Source: an uncultured Pelagibacteraceae bacterium
GTDB taxonomy: Bacteria; Pseudomonadota; Alphaproteobacteria; Pelagibacterales; Pelagibacteraceae
DNA length: 64,000 bases
NCBI GenBank assembly: GCA_902560015.1
Contig: CACEKA010000004.1
Span: 1 to 64,000 of the forward strand
Reading direction: 5' to 3'
A program made the position numbers and the translations under genes. Of the stretch, positions 34,821 to 43,395 are shown in pieces. The first letter of the stretch is position 1; each line of letters opens with the position of its first letter. The notes below the pieces were generated by a model. It worked only from the letters and a program-made list of their open reading frames with translations. It was not told the DNA's origin and searched no databases.

Positions 34821-34859
34821 AAAAGTCTGGTTGTGCTGACTTTTAAATCAAGAGACAAT
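34821..34859 (+). ncRNA. Pseudoknot motif copy 2, no downstream gene
   Basis: The stem AAAAGUC (34821-34827) pairs with GACUUUU (34838-34844); the ten-base loop is identical to copy 1, and GUUGU (34830-34834) can pair with ACAAU (34855-34859). Compared with copy 1 the outer pair changed C-G to A-U, keeping pairing. The motif starts 16 nt after the -10 box, exactly as in copy 1. The two flanking genes converge and no plus-strand ORF follows, so this is either a free-standing small RNA or a leader separated from its gene. Confidence 0.6.
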
Positions 34860-34926
34860 AAAAAGAAATTATTTAATTAAAATTATCCCACGAAAGTATT
34901 TCCGAGTTTGAAAATTGGGCTAAAGG

Positions 34927-34958
34927 ATTAAGAGGATTTTAAATTTAAATCCTTTAAT
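34927..34958 (+). other. Inverted repeat in convergent intergenic region
   Basis: ATTAA-G-AGGATTT (34927-34939) pairs with AAATCCT-TTAAT (34947-34958), a 12-bp stem with one bulged G and a 7-nt loop. An overlapping alternative pairs AAAGGATT (34922-34929) with AATCCTTT (34948-34955). It may be the 3' end of the transcript from 34813 or of the converging genes. There is no strong U tract. Confidence 0.4.
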
Positions 34959-35011
34959 TCTCAAATTATAAATTAATTATACTTAGGTTTTTTAGTAAAT
35001 AAATTAAGTAA

Positions 35012-37024
35012 TTAAATCTTTTTTACCCAAAATTGATACATATTGCCAAATGTATTAGGGTATTTTATCTCGAATTGATTCCAATTATTTAAAGAAATAT
35101 TTTTTTTGTCATCGGGAAAATATTTTGAGAATCTCTTATTGATTTTAGTATTAGTAAAGACAAATCCAAGAAATTCTAAATTTAAATTTTTTAATATATT
35201 AGATATTTGTGGAAGAGAAAAATAATGCTCATGGACATGAAATAATAAATCCCTCAAAGCAGATGTTGAGTAAAAATCTCTACTGTAAATAAGCTCTTGT
35301 TTTAATAAATTTTTATTCTCGTTGATTATTTCTTTTCTAAAAATTTTGATATCCTCACTTGTATTTTTTAAATTTTTTTGTTTAATAAATTCTCTTATTT
35401 TAGTGACTCCTTTTCTTGCAGTCTTACTATATAAACCTAACTTTAAATATCCGTGCGGTTCTAAAATATCAGTTAAAACCTTTAATCCGGCAATGGGGTC
35501 TTTCATATGATGAAGTACACCTGAACTTTCTATTATATCAAATTTTTTATTTAGTTTTTTAAGTTGCAAAATATCTCCGTGCAGAAATTTTATATTTTTA
35601 GAACCTAATTCTTCAACTTTTCTCTTTGCAAAAGCAAGACTTGCCAAGCTTAAATCAACACCCAATATATTTGCGTTATTATAATTACTAGCAGATATAA
35701 GATGATTTCCAGTACCACAACCTGCTATTAAAATATTTGGATTATTAAATTTATTATCATATTTAACTTTGTTTGGTTTTATGTCGTTATTTAGAGAATT
35801 TAGGAAATGTATGGATTTATATTTGTCACAATATCTCCATCTTGGATAAGGGTTTTCTTCATATTGTTTTCTTACTTTTTTTGATACTAAATCGTTAATT
35901 TTATCAATTGACTCAATTGTTTTTGTTAAATCTTTTTCTCTTAGAGGTTCTTTAACTTGAACGTTTATTAAATTATTAAATTCAAAACTTGAAGACTTAT
36001 AATTTAATAATTTTTTTGTAATTATTGAAGATGTATTTAGAGGGATATAACAACCAAGAATTGCTATTTCAAACTCATCTATCTGTTCACTTTTTTCTAT
36101 TTTGTCTTTAAGTTTATATACTTTATCATTTTCTTTTTCAGACTGAACATAAATATATTCATTAAGCCAGCACTGTTCTGATAATGAAATTATAAAATGA
36201 AAATATTTTTTTAATTTATTAGTATTTGCACTATCTAAAGTAAAAAGGATTTCACATTTGATTTTAGTCAAAAATTTTTCAATCAAATTATCTGCTATTA
36301 TAGATTTTTGGAGCATTAAATGTAAAAGATCTTCTATTAGGAAGTTTTGAATAATTTTATTATTTAATAATAAAGTTTTAGAATTAATAATTCTTTCTAT
36401 TTTATCGTTGTAATATTCAAATAGTAATACATTTTTACAATTAGTAGAAATATTGTTGTGACTAATATTATTTTTCTTAAATAAAAATAAAAATAATTTT
36501 TTGTAGGAAGCAATGTTATTTTTAGAAAGATCATTTAAATCCATTGATATAGCTAAATTTATTATGTTATTTAAAAAGTTTACATTATCAGGATCAATTT
36601 TTATGGCTTTTTCATAACAATCTTTTGCTTTTGGATTGTCACCAGAATTATAAAAAATTATTCCAAGATTATTATAAGCATCAGCATAATTAGGATTAAT
36701 TCTAATTGCATTTTCATAACAATCTATTGCTTTATTTGCTTCACCCAATATATTGAAAACTACACCAAGATTATTATAAGCATTTGAATTATTTTGATCA
36801 CTAGTAATTGCTTTCTCATAATAATTTATTGCGTTTTGATTATCACCTAAATTATATGAAATTATTCCTAGATTATTAAGTGCATTTGAATGATCTGGTT
36901 TAATTTTTAGTATTTCTTTATAAAGATCTTGTGCAACCTTGATATTATTTTTTGTATGATTTTTAACAGCAAGATTTAAAATTTCTTTTATTCTCAGATC
37001 TTGATTATTTAGTGTATTGCTCAT
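35012..37024 (-). CDS. TPR-repeat protein fused to SAM-dependent methyltransferase
   Basis: This 670-residue protein has about four TPR repeats at residues 12-147 (ALNNLGIISYNLG, AYNNLGVVFNILG, AYNNLGIIFYNSG), a central region of unknown fold, and a class I methyltransferase domain with AGCGTG at 434-439 and a GVDLS strand soon after. TPR-methyltransferases of this type are common in marine alphaproteobacteria and are thought to modify proteins or surface glycans; the target is unknown. Its ATG overlaps the stop of the 2OG oxygenase gene by one base. It lies beside the glycan cluster. Confidence 0.8.
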   Translation of the reverse strand: MSNTLNNQDLRIKEILNLAVKNHTKNNIKVAQDLYKEILKIKPDHSNALNNLGIISYNLGDNQNAINYYEKAITSDQNNSNAYNNLGVVFNILGEANKAIDCYENAIRINPNYADAYNNLGIIFYNSGDNPKAKDCYEKAIKIDPDNVNFLNNIINLAISMDLNDLSKNNIASYKKLFLFLFKKNNISHNNISTNCKNVLLFEYYNDKIERIINSKTLLLNNKIIQNFLIEDLLHLMLQKSIIADNLIEKFLTKIKCEILFTLDSANTNKLKKYFHFIISLSEQCWLNEYIYVQSEKENDKVYKLKDKIEKSEQIDEFEIAILGCYIPLNTSSIITKKLLNYKSSSFEFNNLINVQVKEPLREKDLTKTIESIDKINDLVSKKVRKQYEENPYPRWRYCDKYKSIHFLNSLNNDIKPNKVKYDNKFNNPNILIAGCGTGNHLISASNYNNANILGVDLSLASLAFAKRKVEELGSKNIKFLHGDILQLKKLNKKFDIIESSGVLHHMKDPIAGLKVLTDILEPHGYLKLGLYSKTARKGVTKIREFIKQKNLKNTSEDIKIFRKEIINENKNLLKQELIYSRDFYSTSALRDLLFHVHEHYFSLPQISNILKNLNLEFLGFVFTNTKINKRFSKYFPDDKKNISLNNWNQFEIKYPNTFGNMYQFWVKKI

Positions 37025-37992
37025 TATCGCTGATATTCAATAAATTTTCTTAAAGATTGATTTAAAAAATTTTCGTATATCATTCCTTTATTTGAATATC
37101 TCTTTGAATTTAGAAAATTTTTATTCATTTTAAAGTCGTGAGAGGGTTCAAAAAAAAAGGGAATAGATAATCTTTCACTTTTGTTCCATAACACTCTATG
37201 ATTTGTTGCTTTAAACTTTCCATCACTTAAAAATTCTAATGCTCTTCCTGTATTTACTACTAAAGCTTTTTTATTAAATGGCACATCATACCATTTTTTA
37301 TTGTTTCTATTTTGTACTTGAAGACCACCTTTTTTATTCTGATAAAGAACAGTAAAAACTCCGCTATCAACATGTGTTTCACATCCAAGTGCTACACCAT
37401 CTTGTTTTGAAATTTCCACTGGTTTTGTTTGGTTGGGATAATAATTAAATCTTAATGTACTTAGGGTTTTTAATCTTGAGAAAGCTTGGTTGCTAATTTT
37501 AATATCTTTTTTATAAAGTTTAATTATTCCTTTAAACAATATTTCACTTAAAGCATAAATATTGTCAAAATAATTAGACAGGTTTTTGATAGAAGATACG
37601 CTAATAGATTTTGTCAAGTCAAGATACTCAATATAAAAAGATTTGTATTTTTTTATATTGTTAGGTTTAATTTGAAGATCACCTAAATCTAAACCCTCTT
37701 TGCCATTAACAGTATTTGGAAAATAACCTCTATATTTATTTTTATTTTTTTTATTCCATTTTTTTGGAGCCAATTTATTTTTATTTTTTTCTGAAGAATT
37801 AAAAAATTTATTACCAATTTTGCAGATATTATTTATTTCTTTAATATCAATACCATGCTCAACAATTTGAAAAAAACCAACATCAATACAAGCTTTTTCA
37901 ATTTTTTTTATAGTATTTTTTGCTGATAGAGAGTTAAAATTTGATTTAAGTAAGGATGAAATATTAATAGTTGGAATTAAATTTTTTGACAT
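37024..37992 (-). CDS. Isopenicillin-N-synthase-like 2OG/Fe(II) oxygenase
   Basis: This 322-residue oxygenase has iron ligands H207-x-D209 (ETHVDSG) and H265 (ATNHRV), and R274-x-S276 (ERLSIP) binding 2-oxoglutarate or substrate; the N-terminal DIOX_N-like segment has VGFFQIVEHGI. Enzymes of this family hydroxylate or desaturate small metabolites. The gene sits between an EamA transporter (adjacent, no gap) and the TPR-methyltransferase (1-bp overlap), so the three form one operon. Substrate unknown. Confidence 0.83.
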   Translation of the reverse strand: MSKNLIPTINISSLLKSNFNSLSAKNTIKKIEKACIDVGFFQIVEHGIDIKEINNICKIGNKFFNSSEKNKNKLAPKKWNKKNKNKYRGYFPNTVNGKEGLDLGDLQIKPNNIKKYKSFYIEYLDLTKSISVSSIKNLSNYFDNIYALSEILFKGIIKLYKKDIKISNQAFSRLKTLSTLRFNYYPNQTKPVEISKQDGVALGCETHVDSGVFTVLYQNKKGGLQVQNRNNKKWYDVPFNKKALVVNTGRALEFLSDGKFKATNHRVLWNKSERLSIPFFFEPSHDFKMNKNFLNSKRYSNKGMIYENFLNQSLRKFIEYQR

Positions 37993-38952
37993 TTATCTTA
38001 AAGGTTTTTCAGTCGCGATAGATTGATTCTGTGCTTTTTCACGCATAAAAATATAAATACCACTTGATACAATTATTAAAATTCCTATCGCTGTGTTTAA
38101 TGATGGTATTTCATCAAAATATAACCATCCTATTAGAGGTGACCAAAACAATATTGAGTATTCAAAAGGTGAAATCACTGATGGAGAAGCTATACTGTAA
38201 GCTGTAAATAAAAAAAGAAAAGCAATAGTAGCCGTAACTCCAATTGAAGTCATTAATAGTACATTAGTATTAAAATTAACAAACCACTCCCTAAATATAA
38301 ATTGAGAAGCTGGATGATCGGAAGTATTGTATTGGCCATCTCCAATAATAAAATAAAAAATTATACTTAAAATTATTGCACCAATATAAAATGTAAATGT
38401 TTGTGTATAAACGCTATCCTTATCAGATGTTTTTTTTATAATTATCATTGATAATGAATAACAAAATGCACATAAAATAGGCAGCAAACTTAAATAGTTA
38501 AAATTACTAAAGTCAGGATTTAATGTTATATAAACTCCAACAAATCCGACAACTACAGCAGACCATCTTCTTATTCCTATTTCTTCTTTCAAAAAAAAAT
38601 GAGCAAAAATTGTAATTAAAAATGGAGTAACAAAAAATAAAGCTGTAGCAGTACCAAGTGGCAATACAGTCAAAGAAATATAAAAAGAGCTAAAACCAAA
38701 GAAAAAAAGTACTACTCGGATAAAAGTTAAAAGTGGATATTGACTTTTAAATACTATTGGTTTTTTTGTAAGTATTAAAAATATTAGAATAAGCACAAAA
38801 CTTACTACTGTTCTTATTAAGTAAACTTCATAAAGCGAAACAAAATTATAAATATGTTTCATAATTCCGTCCTGTACGGAAAAAACCATCATGGCTAATA
38901 ATATGTAGATTATCCCTTTACGATTATTATTTTGTCTAGGCATTCGCTCCAT
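37993..38952 (-). CDS. EamA/DMT-family membrane transporter
   Basis: This 319-residue protein has ten predicted membrane segments in two EamA halves. A start at the second ATG (residue 4, MPRQNN) is equally possible. It is the first gene of the minus-strand operon with a 2OG oxygenase and a TPR-methyltransferase and lies 53 bp from the divergent ureohydrolase gene. Metabolite export or import is inferred from family only. Confidence 0.82.
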   Translation of the reverse strand: MERMPRQNNNRKGIIYILLAMMVFSVQDGIMKHIYNFVSLYEVYLIRTVVSFVLILIFLILTKKPIVFKSQYPLLTFIRVVLFFFGFSSFYISLTVLPLGTATALFFVTPFLITIFAHFFLKEEIGIRRWSAVVVGFVGVYITLNPDFSNFNYLSLLPILCAFCYSLSMIIIKKTSDKDSVYTQTFTFYIGAIILSIIFYFIIGDGQYNTSDHPASQFIFREWFVNFNTNVLLMTSIGVTATIAFLFLFTAYSIASPSVISPFEYSILFWSPLIGWLYFDEIPSLNTAIGILIIVSSGIYIFMREKAQNQSIATEKPLR

Positions 38953-39005
38953 ATAACATAGAACTTTTCTTCTTTATATTTTTATTAATTGTGCAATATT
39001 AAATT

Positions 39006-39989
39006 ATGATTTCAGATGAAGATCAAATAATGATGGATACCCTATATTGGTGGGGCATTCCTACTTTGTTTAGATGTAAAAATGACCCTGACCCAAAAAA
39101 TTGTGATATTGCCTTAGTAGGTGTTCCACATAGCACAGGAAATGGTACTACCGAAAGAGACCAGCATTTAGGTCCTCGAGCTGTAAGAAATATTTCAGCA
39201 ATGCTTAAAAGATCACATTTAGATTACGGAATTGATCCTTGGAAATTAAAAAAAATTCATGATTTGGGAGATGTACCTTTTCCTGAAGCAAACAATAATG
39301 AAAAATGCATTGAAAGAATTTCTGCTTTTTATGATCAGATTGAACAAGCAGAAAAACCAGTTGTATCAATTGGTGGAGATCATTCTATCACAGGAGGGAT
39401 TGTTCAAAGTTTAGCAAAAAAAAATTCTAAATTAACCAAAGGAAAAAAAATAACATTTCTTCATTTTGATGCACATACAGATTGTTTTGAAAAATTAGAT
39501 CATTTTTTAGGTGCAAAAAAATCAGCAGCACATTGGGCATCATATTTAGTTAAACAAGGAAATGTAGATCCTCACACAAGTACTCAAATTGGAATTAGAG
39601 GAAATCCAAGAACTTTAGATTGGTTACAGGCAAGTTATGATAATGGCTACCAGGTAATTACTATGGACGAATACAGAGAGTGGGGGCATGAAAAATGTGC
39701 AAAAAAGATTTTAGATAGAATAGGGGACAATCCTATTTATGTAACTTTTGATTTAGATTGTTTAGATCCAACAGTTGCACCAGGAGTTGCAAATATAGAG
39801 TCGGCCTATAGGGGTTTTAATATGGATGAAGCTAGAAAACTTATTCAATGCTTAAAAGGTAAAAATGTAATTGGTGGTGATGTTGCTTGCTTGATGCCAA
39901 CAAAAGATAATCCAAATCAAATCACATCCATGGTTGCTGCTGCAATTATGTTTGAAATAATCTGCTTAATTTGTGTTAAGCCAGAATAA
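39006..39989 (+). CDS. Ureohydrolase (agmatinase/guanidino-acid hydrolase family)
   Basis: This 327-residue manganese hydrolase of the arginase superfamily has all metal ligands: H126 (GGDHS), D155, H157 and D159 (DAHTD), D249 and D251 (FDLDCLDP). It releases urea from a guanidino compound; the family includes agmatinase, guanidinobutyrase and guanidinopropionase, and I cannot tell which applies. It stands alone on the plus strand, overlapping the convergent GMC gene by 14 bp. Confidence 0.88.
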   Translation: MISDEDQIMMDTLYWWGIPTLFRCKNDPDPKNCDIALVGVPHSTGNGTTERDQHLGPRAVRNISAMLKRSHLDYGIDPWKLKKIHDLGDVPFPEANNNEKCIERISAFYDQIEQAEKPVVSIGGDHSITGGIVQSLAKKNSKLTKGKKITFLHFDAHTDCFEKLDHFLGAKKSAAHWASYLVKQGNVDPHTSTQIGIRGNPRTLDWLQASYDNGYQVITMDEYREWGHEKCAKKILDRIGDNPIYVTFDLDCLDPTVAPGVANIESAYRGFNMDEARKLIQCLKGKNVIGGDVACLMPTKDNPNQITSMVAAAIMFEIICLICVKPE

Positions 39990-41556
39990 ACTCAGAAGCT
40001 CTTTCAGCTATCATTAAAGTCGGAGCATTTAAATTTCCACTTGTAATTTCAGGCATCACTGAGGCATCAACTACTCTTAAATTTTCTAAACCATGAACTT
40101 TAAGCTTTTCATCTACCACCGCCATATTGTCTGTACCCATTTTTAAAGTACATGATGGATGGTAGGCTGTTTCAGCTTTAGATCTTATATATTCTTCAAA
40201 TAATTCATCTGAATGAACATTTTCCCCAGGTCCAATTTCTTTTCCAGCAAATGGTTTTAAAGAATTTTGACCAAGTATTTTTCTTGCTACATGTATACAT
40301 TCAATAGTTTGTTTTAAATCATCTTCGTGTTCTAAATAATTAAATTTAATTTTTGGATAATCATAGGGGTTAGAACTTTTTAAAGTAATATTACCCCTAC
40401 TTTTTGGATGATTTGGGCTTGCGTGTAATTGATATCCATGTCGATCAGGATCAACTAAACCATGATCAATTACAAATGCTGGAAAGAAATGAAATTGAAT
40501 ATTTGGATATTCTCTTTCAGGTGAAGATTTGCAAAATCCTCCTGCTTCTAAAAATGAAGTAGAACAAGGTCCTGTTCTTGACAAAAACCACTGAATACCA
40601 ATTCTTACCATATTCAATTTATTAACATATGAATATAAGGTGTCAGAGGTTTTACACTCTTGTTGAACATAAGTTTCAAGGTGATCTTGTAAATTTTTAC
40701 CAACACCCTCTAAATTATGAACTACCTCTATACCCTTATCTTTAAGATGTTCACTTGGACCAACACCTGAAAGCATCAACAATTGTGGAGAGTTTATAGC
40801 TCCACCACTAAGAATAACCTCTTTATTCGCATAAATCTTTTCAACTTTATTTTTTATTTTAACCTCAATACCGATTGCTTTTTTTCCTTCAAAAATAATT
40901 CTCTCTACAAATGCTTCAGTAAAAACTTTTAAGTTCTTTCTTTTTTTTGCGGGATTCAAATAATATTTAGAGACACTTGCTCGCTCTCCTTTATGAATGG
41001 TTACATCATACATCCCAAAACCCTCTTGATCTTTACCATTCATATCATTGTTAATTTTGTATCCAGCTTCTCCAGCAGAGTCGATAAATGCTTTAAATAA
41101 TGGGTTTTTGTTTTTCGATTGGTTTACAGGTAAAATTCCATTTCCACCTCTGTAATCATTTTCACCTTCTGACCAAGTTTCAATCTTTTTAAAATAAGGT
41201 AAAACTTTTTCATATGACCAGTCTTTTAATCCGAATGAAGCCCATCGTTGATAGTCATTAGGATTACCTCTAACAAAAACCATTCCATTGTGAGCTGAAC
41301 AACCACCAATCATTTTCCCTCTAGGACAAAAAAGATTTCTATTATGTAAATTAGGTTCAGGTTCAGAATAATATTTGTAGTTATATTTTGGATCATGCAT
41401 TGTATAAAGAATTGCCAGAGGCATGTTTACTTTCCAGATATCACTTGGTTTTCCTGCTTCAAAAACAGCTACATTATTTTGGCTATTTTCAGATAATCGG
41501 TTTGCTAACACACAGCCTGCTGAACCAGCACCAATTATAAGATAATCAAATTTCAT
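39976..41556 (-). CDS. GMC-family FAD oxidoreductase (choline dehydrogenase-like)
   Basis: This 526-residue flavoprotein alcohol dehydrogenase has GAGSAG at 9-14, the GMC signature GGAINSPQLLMLSGVGP, and the C-terminal AYHPSCTLKMG with the catalytic histidine and SGNLNAPTLMIAERA. The closest characterised relatives are choline/alcohol dehydrogenases. It is the last gene of a minus-strand operon 44124-39976 that includes a TauD enzyme, a PhnZ-like oxygenase and a betainyl-CoA thioesterase, so oxidation of a hydroxylated quaternary amine such as choline fits. It overlaps the HD gene by 4 bp. Confidence 0.85.
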   Translation of the reverse strand: MKFDYLIIGAGSAGCVLANRLSENSQNNVAVFEAGKPSDIWKVNMPLAILYTMHDPKYNYKYYSEPEPNLHNRNLFCPRGKMIGGCSAHNGMVFVRGNPNDYQRWASFGLKDWSYEKVLPYFKKIETWSEGENDYRGGNGILPVNQSKNKNPLFKAFIDSAGEAGYKINNDMNGKDQEGFGMYDVTIHKGERASVSKYYLNPAKKRKNLKVFTEAFVERIIFEGKKAIGIEVKIKNKVEKIYANKEVILSGGAINSPQLLMLSGVGPSEHLKDKGIEVVHNLEGVGKNLQDHLETYVQQECKTSDTLYSYVNKLNMVRIGIQWFLSRTGPCSTSFLEAGGFCKSSPEREYPNIQFHFFPAFVIDHGLVDPDRHGYQLHASPNHPKSRGNITLKSSNPYDYPKIKFNYLEHEDDLKQTIECIHVARKILGQNSLKPFAGKEIGPGENVHSDELFEEYIRSKAETAYHPSCTLKMGTDNMAVVDEKLKVHGLENLRVVDASVMPEITSGNLNAPTLMIAERASEFILA

Positions 41557-42089
41557 ATAAGTTTGGACGTTAGCAATTTTTTATAGTCATGAATAGATTT
41601 CATTTTAAGGTCGGTTCTTTTTGCCGCTTCATCAAATTTTCTAAGAAGTATTGAAGATTTAAAATATTCTTGAGCTTCAAATTTAGCACATTCCTCAGAA
41701 TTTAATATGCCCCCTTGTAATTTTAAACTTATTTTAGAAGCTTCAGACAATAGATTAAAATATTTTTTATCGTTAGCTAGATATCGCTTTGCTAGTACAT
41801 GGTACTTTATTGGTTCTACTACTTCTTTTTTAAAAAAACTTTTTAAATACTCATAACCTATATTTTCATGATGACCGTCTACATTTAGCTCAACTAATTC
41901 ATCTGGATTTTCCAAAATAAAATGACCATAATCATGTAATAAACTAGAACAGATTAAATTATCATCACACTTTGCTTTTTCAGCTAGCATAGCAGCTTGA
42001 ATCATGTGTTCAGACATAGTGACTTCCTCACCAATATAGAGCGATTTATTATTTGTAAAATTTGAAATTATTTTATCAATTACTTGCAT
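41553..42089 (-). CDS. HD-domain mixed-valence diiron oxygenase, PhnZ/TmpB-like
   Basis: This 178-residue HD-fold protein retains, in register with PhnZ, every signature residue: Y18 and E21 (PhnZ Y24, E27), H28 (H34), H52-D53 (H58-D59), H56 (H62), H74 (H80), H97 (H104) and D160 (D161). PhnZ and TmpB oxidatively cleave the C-P bond of 1-hydroxy-phosphonates made by a partner 2OG hydroxylase. Such a hydroxylase gene (TauD type) lies five bases upstream. It is therefore more likely an oxygenase than a phosphohydrolase. The substrate, phosphonate or another alpha-hydroxylated compound, is unknown. It overlaps the GMC gene by 4 bp. Confidence 0.82.
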   Translation of the reverse strand: MQVIDKIISNFTNNKSLYIGEEVTMSEHMIQAAMLAEKAKCDDNLICSSLLHDYGHFILENPDELVELNVDGHHENIGYEYLKSFFKKEVVEPIKYHVLAKRYLANDKKYFNLLSEASKISLKLQGGILNSEECAKFEAQEYFKSSILLRKFDEAAKRTDLKMKSIHDYKKLLTSKLI

Positions 42090-42094
42090 TAAAA

Positions 42095-42928
42095 TTATTG
42101 AGGGTGATCACCTTCAATTGCAATACGATCCATTATTCTCTCGTGTCCCAAACCTCTTCCAGGAAAAAAATCTGCAATGGCATAATGAATAACACTTCTA
42201 TTGTCCCAAATAGCAACAGTATCTTCAGTCCAGCTAAATCTACATGTTAAATCTAATCTAGCCTGATGTTCAAATATTTCTTTTAATATTTGATCACTTT
42301 CTTCTTTATCCATACCAATAATTTGTTTTGTATATGTCCAATTAACATATAAAATTTTTTTACCTGTTTCTGGATGGGTCCTTACAATTGGGTGTTCGTT
42401 AGAATAAGAGTCGTAATTTCTTTTTTCATTTCCTTCCATATACTTGTAATTTTCAATAAAAAACTCTGCTCCAAGTGAGCTATGAACAGCTTTTTTATTT
42501 TTAATTTTATCTTGAATTTTTGGATCTAATGTTTCCCAAGCTAATTCCATATTGGAAAAACAAGTATCTCCTCCTACAGGGGGTATTTTTAATGATCTTA
42601 ATATTACAGCTTTAGTTGGTTTAGCATTGTAACTTACATCGCTATGCCAATTCTCACCCCATTGGTTTTTTTCTTCTTTACCCTTTATGATTCTTACAAT
42701 TTCTGGATAATTTTCTAAGCCTTTAACATACGCATGAGTTTCTAAAGGTCCAAATTTTTCTGCAAGAGCTACCTGCTGGTCTTTTGTTATTGGTTGGTCT
42801 CTAAAAAAGATTACTTTATGCTCTAAAAGTAAATCGTTAACTTTCTTGAAATTTTCATCTGAAACATCAGTTAAATCAATACCTTTTATTTCTGCACCTA
42901 AAGCACCTGATAATAATTTAATTTCCAT
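42095..42928 (-). CDS. TauD-family 2OG/Fe(II) dioxygenase
   Basis: This 277-residue dioxygenase has iron ligands H95-x-D97 (WHSDVSY) and H248 (SVIHYA), with R264 and R268 for 2-oxoglutarate and substrate carboxylate or sulfonate. The family hydroxylates taurine, alkylsulfonates, betaines and related acids. It starts at the stop of the thioesterase gene (1-bp overlap) and is followed by the PhnZ-like oxygenase gene after five bases, a hydroxylase/cleavage pairing like PhnY-PhnZ or TmpA-TmpB. It lacks the N-terminal zinc domain of TmpA, so the substrate may differ from the known pairs. Confidence 0.85.
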   Translation of the reverse strand: MEIKLLSGALGAEIKGIDLTDVSDENFKKVNDLLLEHKVIFFRDQPITKDQQVALAEKFGPLETHAYVKGLENYPEIVRIIKGKEEKNQWGENWHSDVSYNAKPTKAVILRSLKIPPVGGDTCFSNMELAWETLDPKIQDKIKNKKAVHSSLGAEFFIENYKYMEGNEKRNYDSYSNEHPIVRTHPETGKKILYVNWTYTKQIIGMDKEESDQILKEIFEHQARLDLTCRFSWTEDTVAIWDNRSVIHYAIADFFPGRGLGHERIMDRIAIEGDHPQ

Positions 42929-43395
42929 TATTTTTTTAATCTTCCATTAATTACTAAATCATCATTTTTAAAAATTGATTTATTTTCTTCAATAAAATTA
43001 TCCATAAGTTCGACTTTATCATCCTCAAATTCTGTTACTTTTCTTTTGTCTAAATCGATATAAAGTGACAAAGACTCAAGAGTTGCAGATAGTTTTCTAG
43101 AATTTGTTTCAATCATTTCCAGTTTAAAATGTAATCTTTTTTTATCATGATCAAAAAAAGTAAGATTAATTTCCACTTCTTCACCTTGTTTAACTTCATT
43201 ATTATAAGTTGTACGAGTTTCTACAACCATAGTACTTCGTTTATTAGTTTTTGCTGAATTCTCTCCCATTTTAAATTTTTCTAGCATGTTTTCCCAAATT
43301 TGATCAAAAACCATCACATAATAGGCCATGTTCATATGGTTGTTGTAGTCAGTCCACTCTTTTTTGATTATTTGATTTGCTATATGTACTGACAT
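42928..43395 (-). CDS. cdhB: 4HBT-family thioesterase, betainyl-CoA thioesterase-like
   Basis: This 155-residue hot-dog thioesterase has the N-terminal active-site region EWTDYNNHMNMAYY with Asp16. It resembles the betainyl-CoA thioesterase of carnitine degradation, which releases glycine betaine and CoA after the BKACE step. The BKACE gene is the divergent neighbour at 44160 and carnitine dehydrogenase is at 52245, which supports the assignment. It starts immediately after the class II aldolase gene stop on the same strand. Confidence 0.78.
   Translation of the reverse strand: MSVHIANQIIKKEWTDYNNHMNMAYYVMVFDQIWENMLEKFKMGENSAKTNKRSTMVVETRTTYNNEVKQGEEVEINLTFFDHDKKRLHFKLEMIETNSRKLSATLESLSLYIDLDKRKVTEFEDDKVELMDNFIEENKSIFKNDDLVINGRLKK

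Noticed and set aside
39006-39989. Naming the ureohydrolase speB (agmatinase)
   Set aside because: Metal ligands are shared by agmatinase, guanidinobutyrase and related enzymes; nothing visible separates them.
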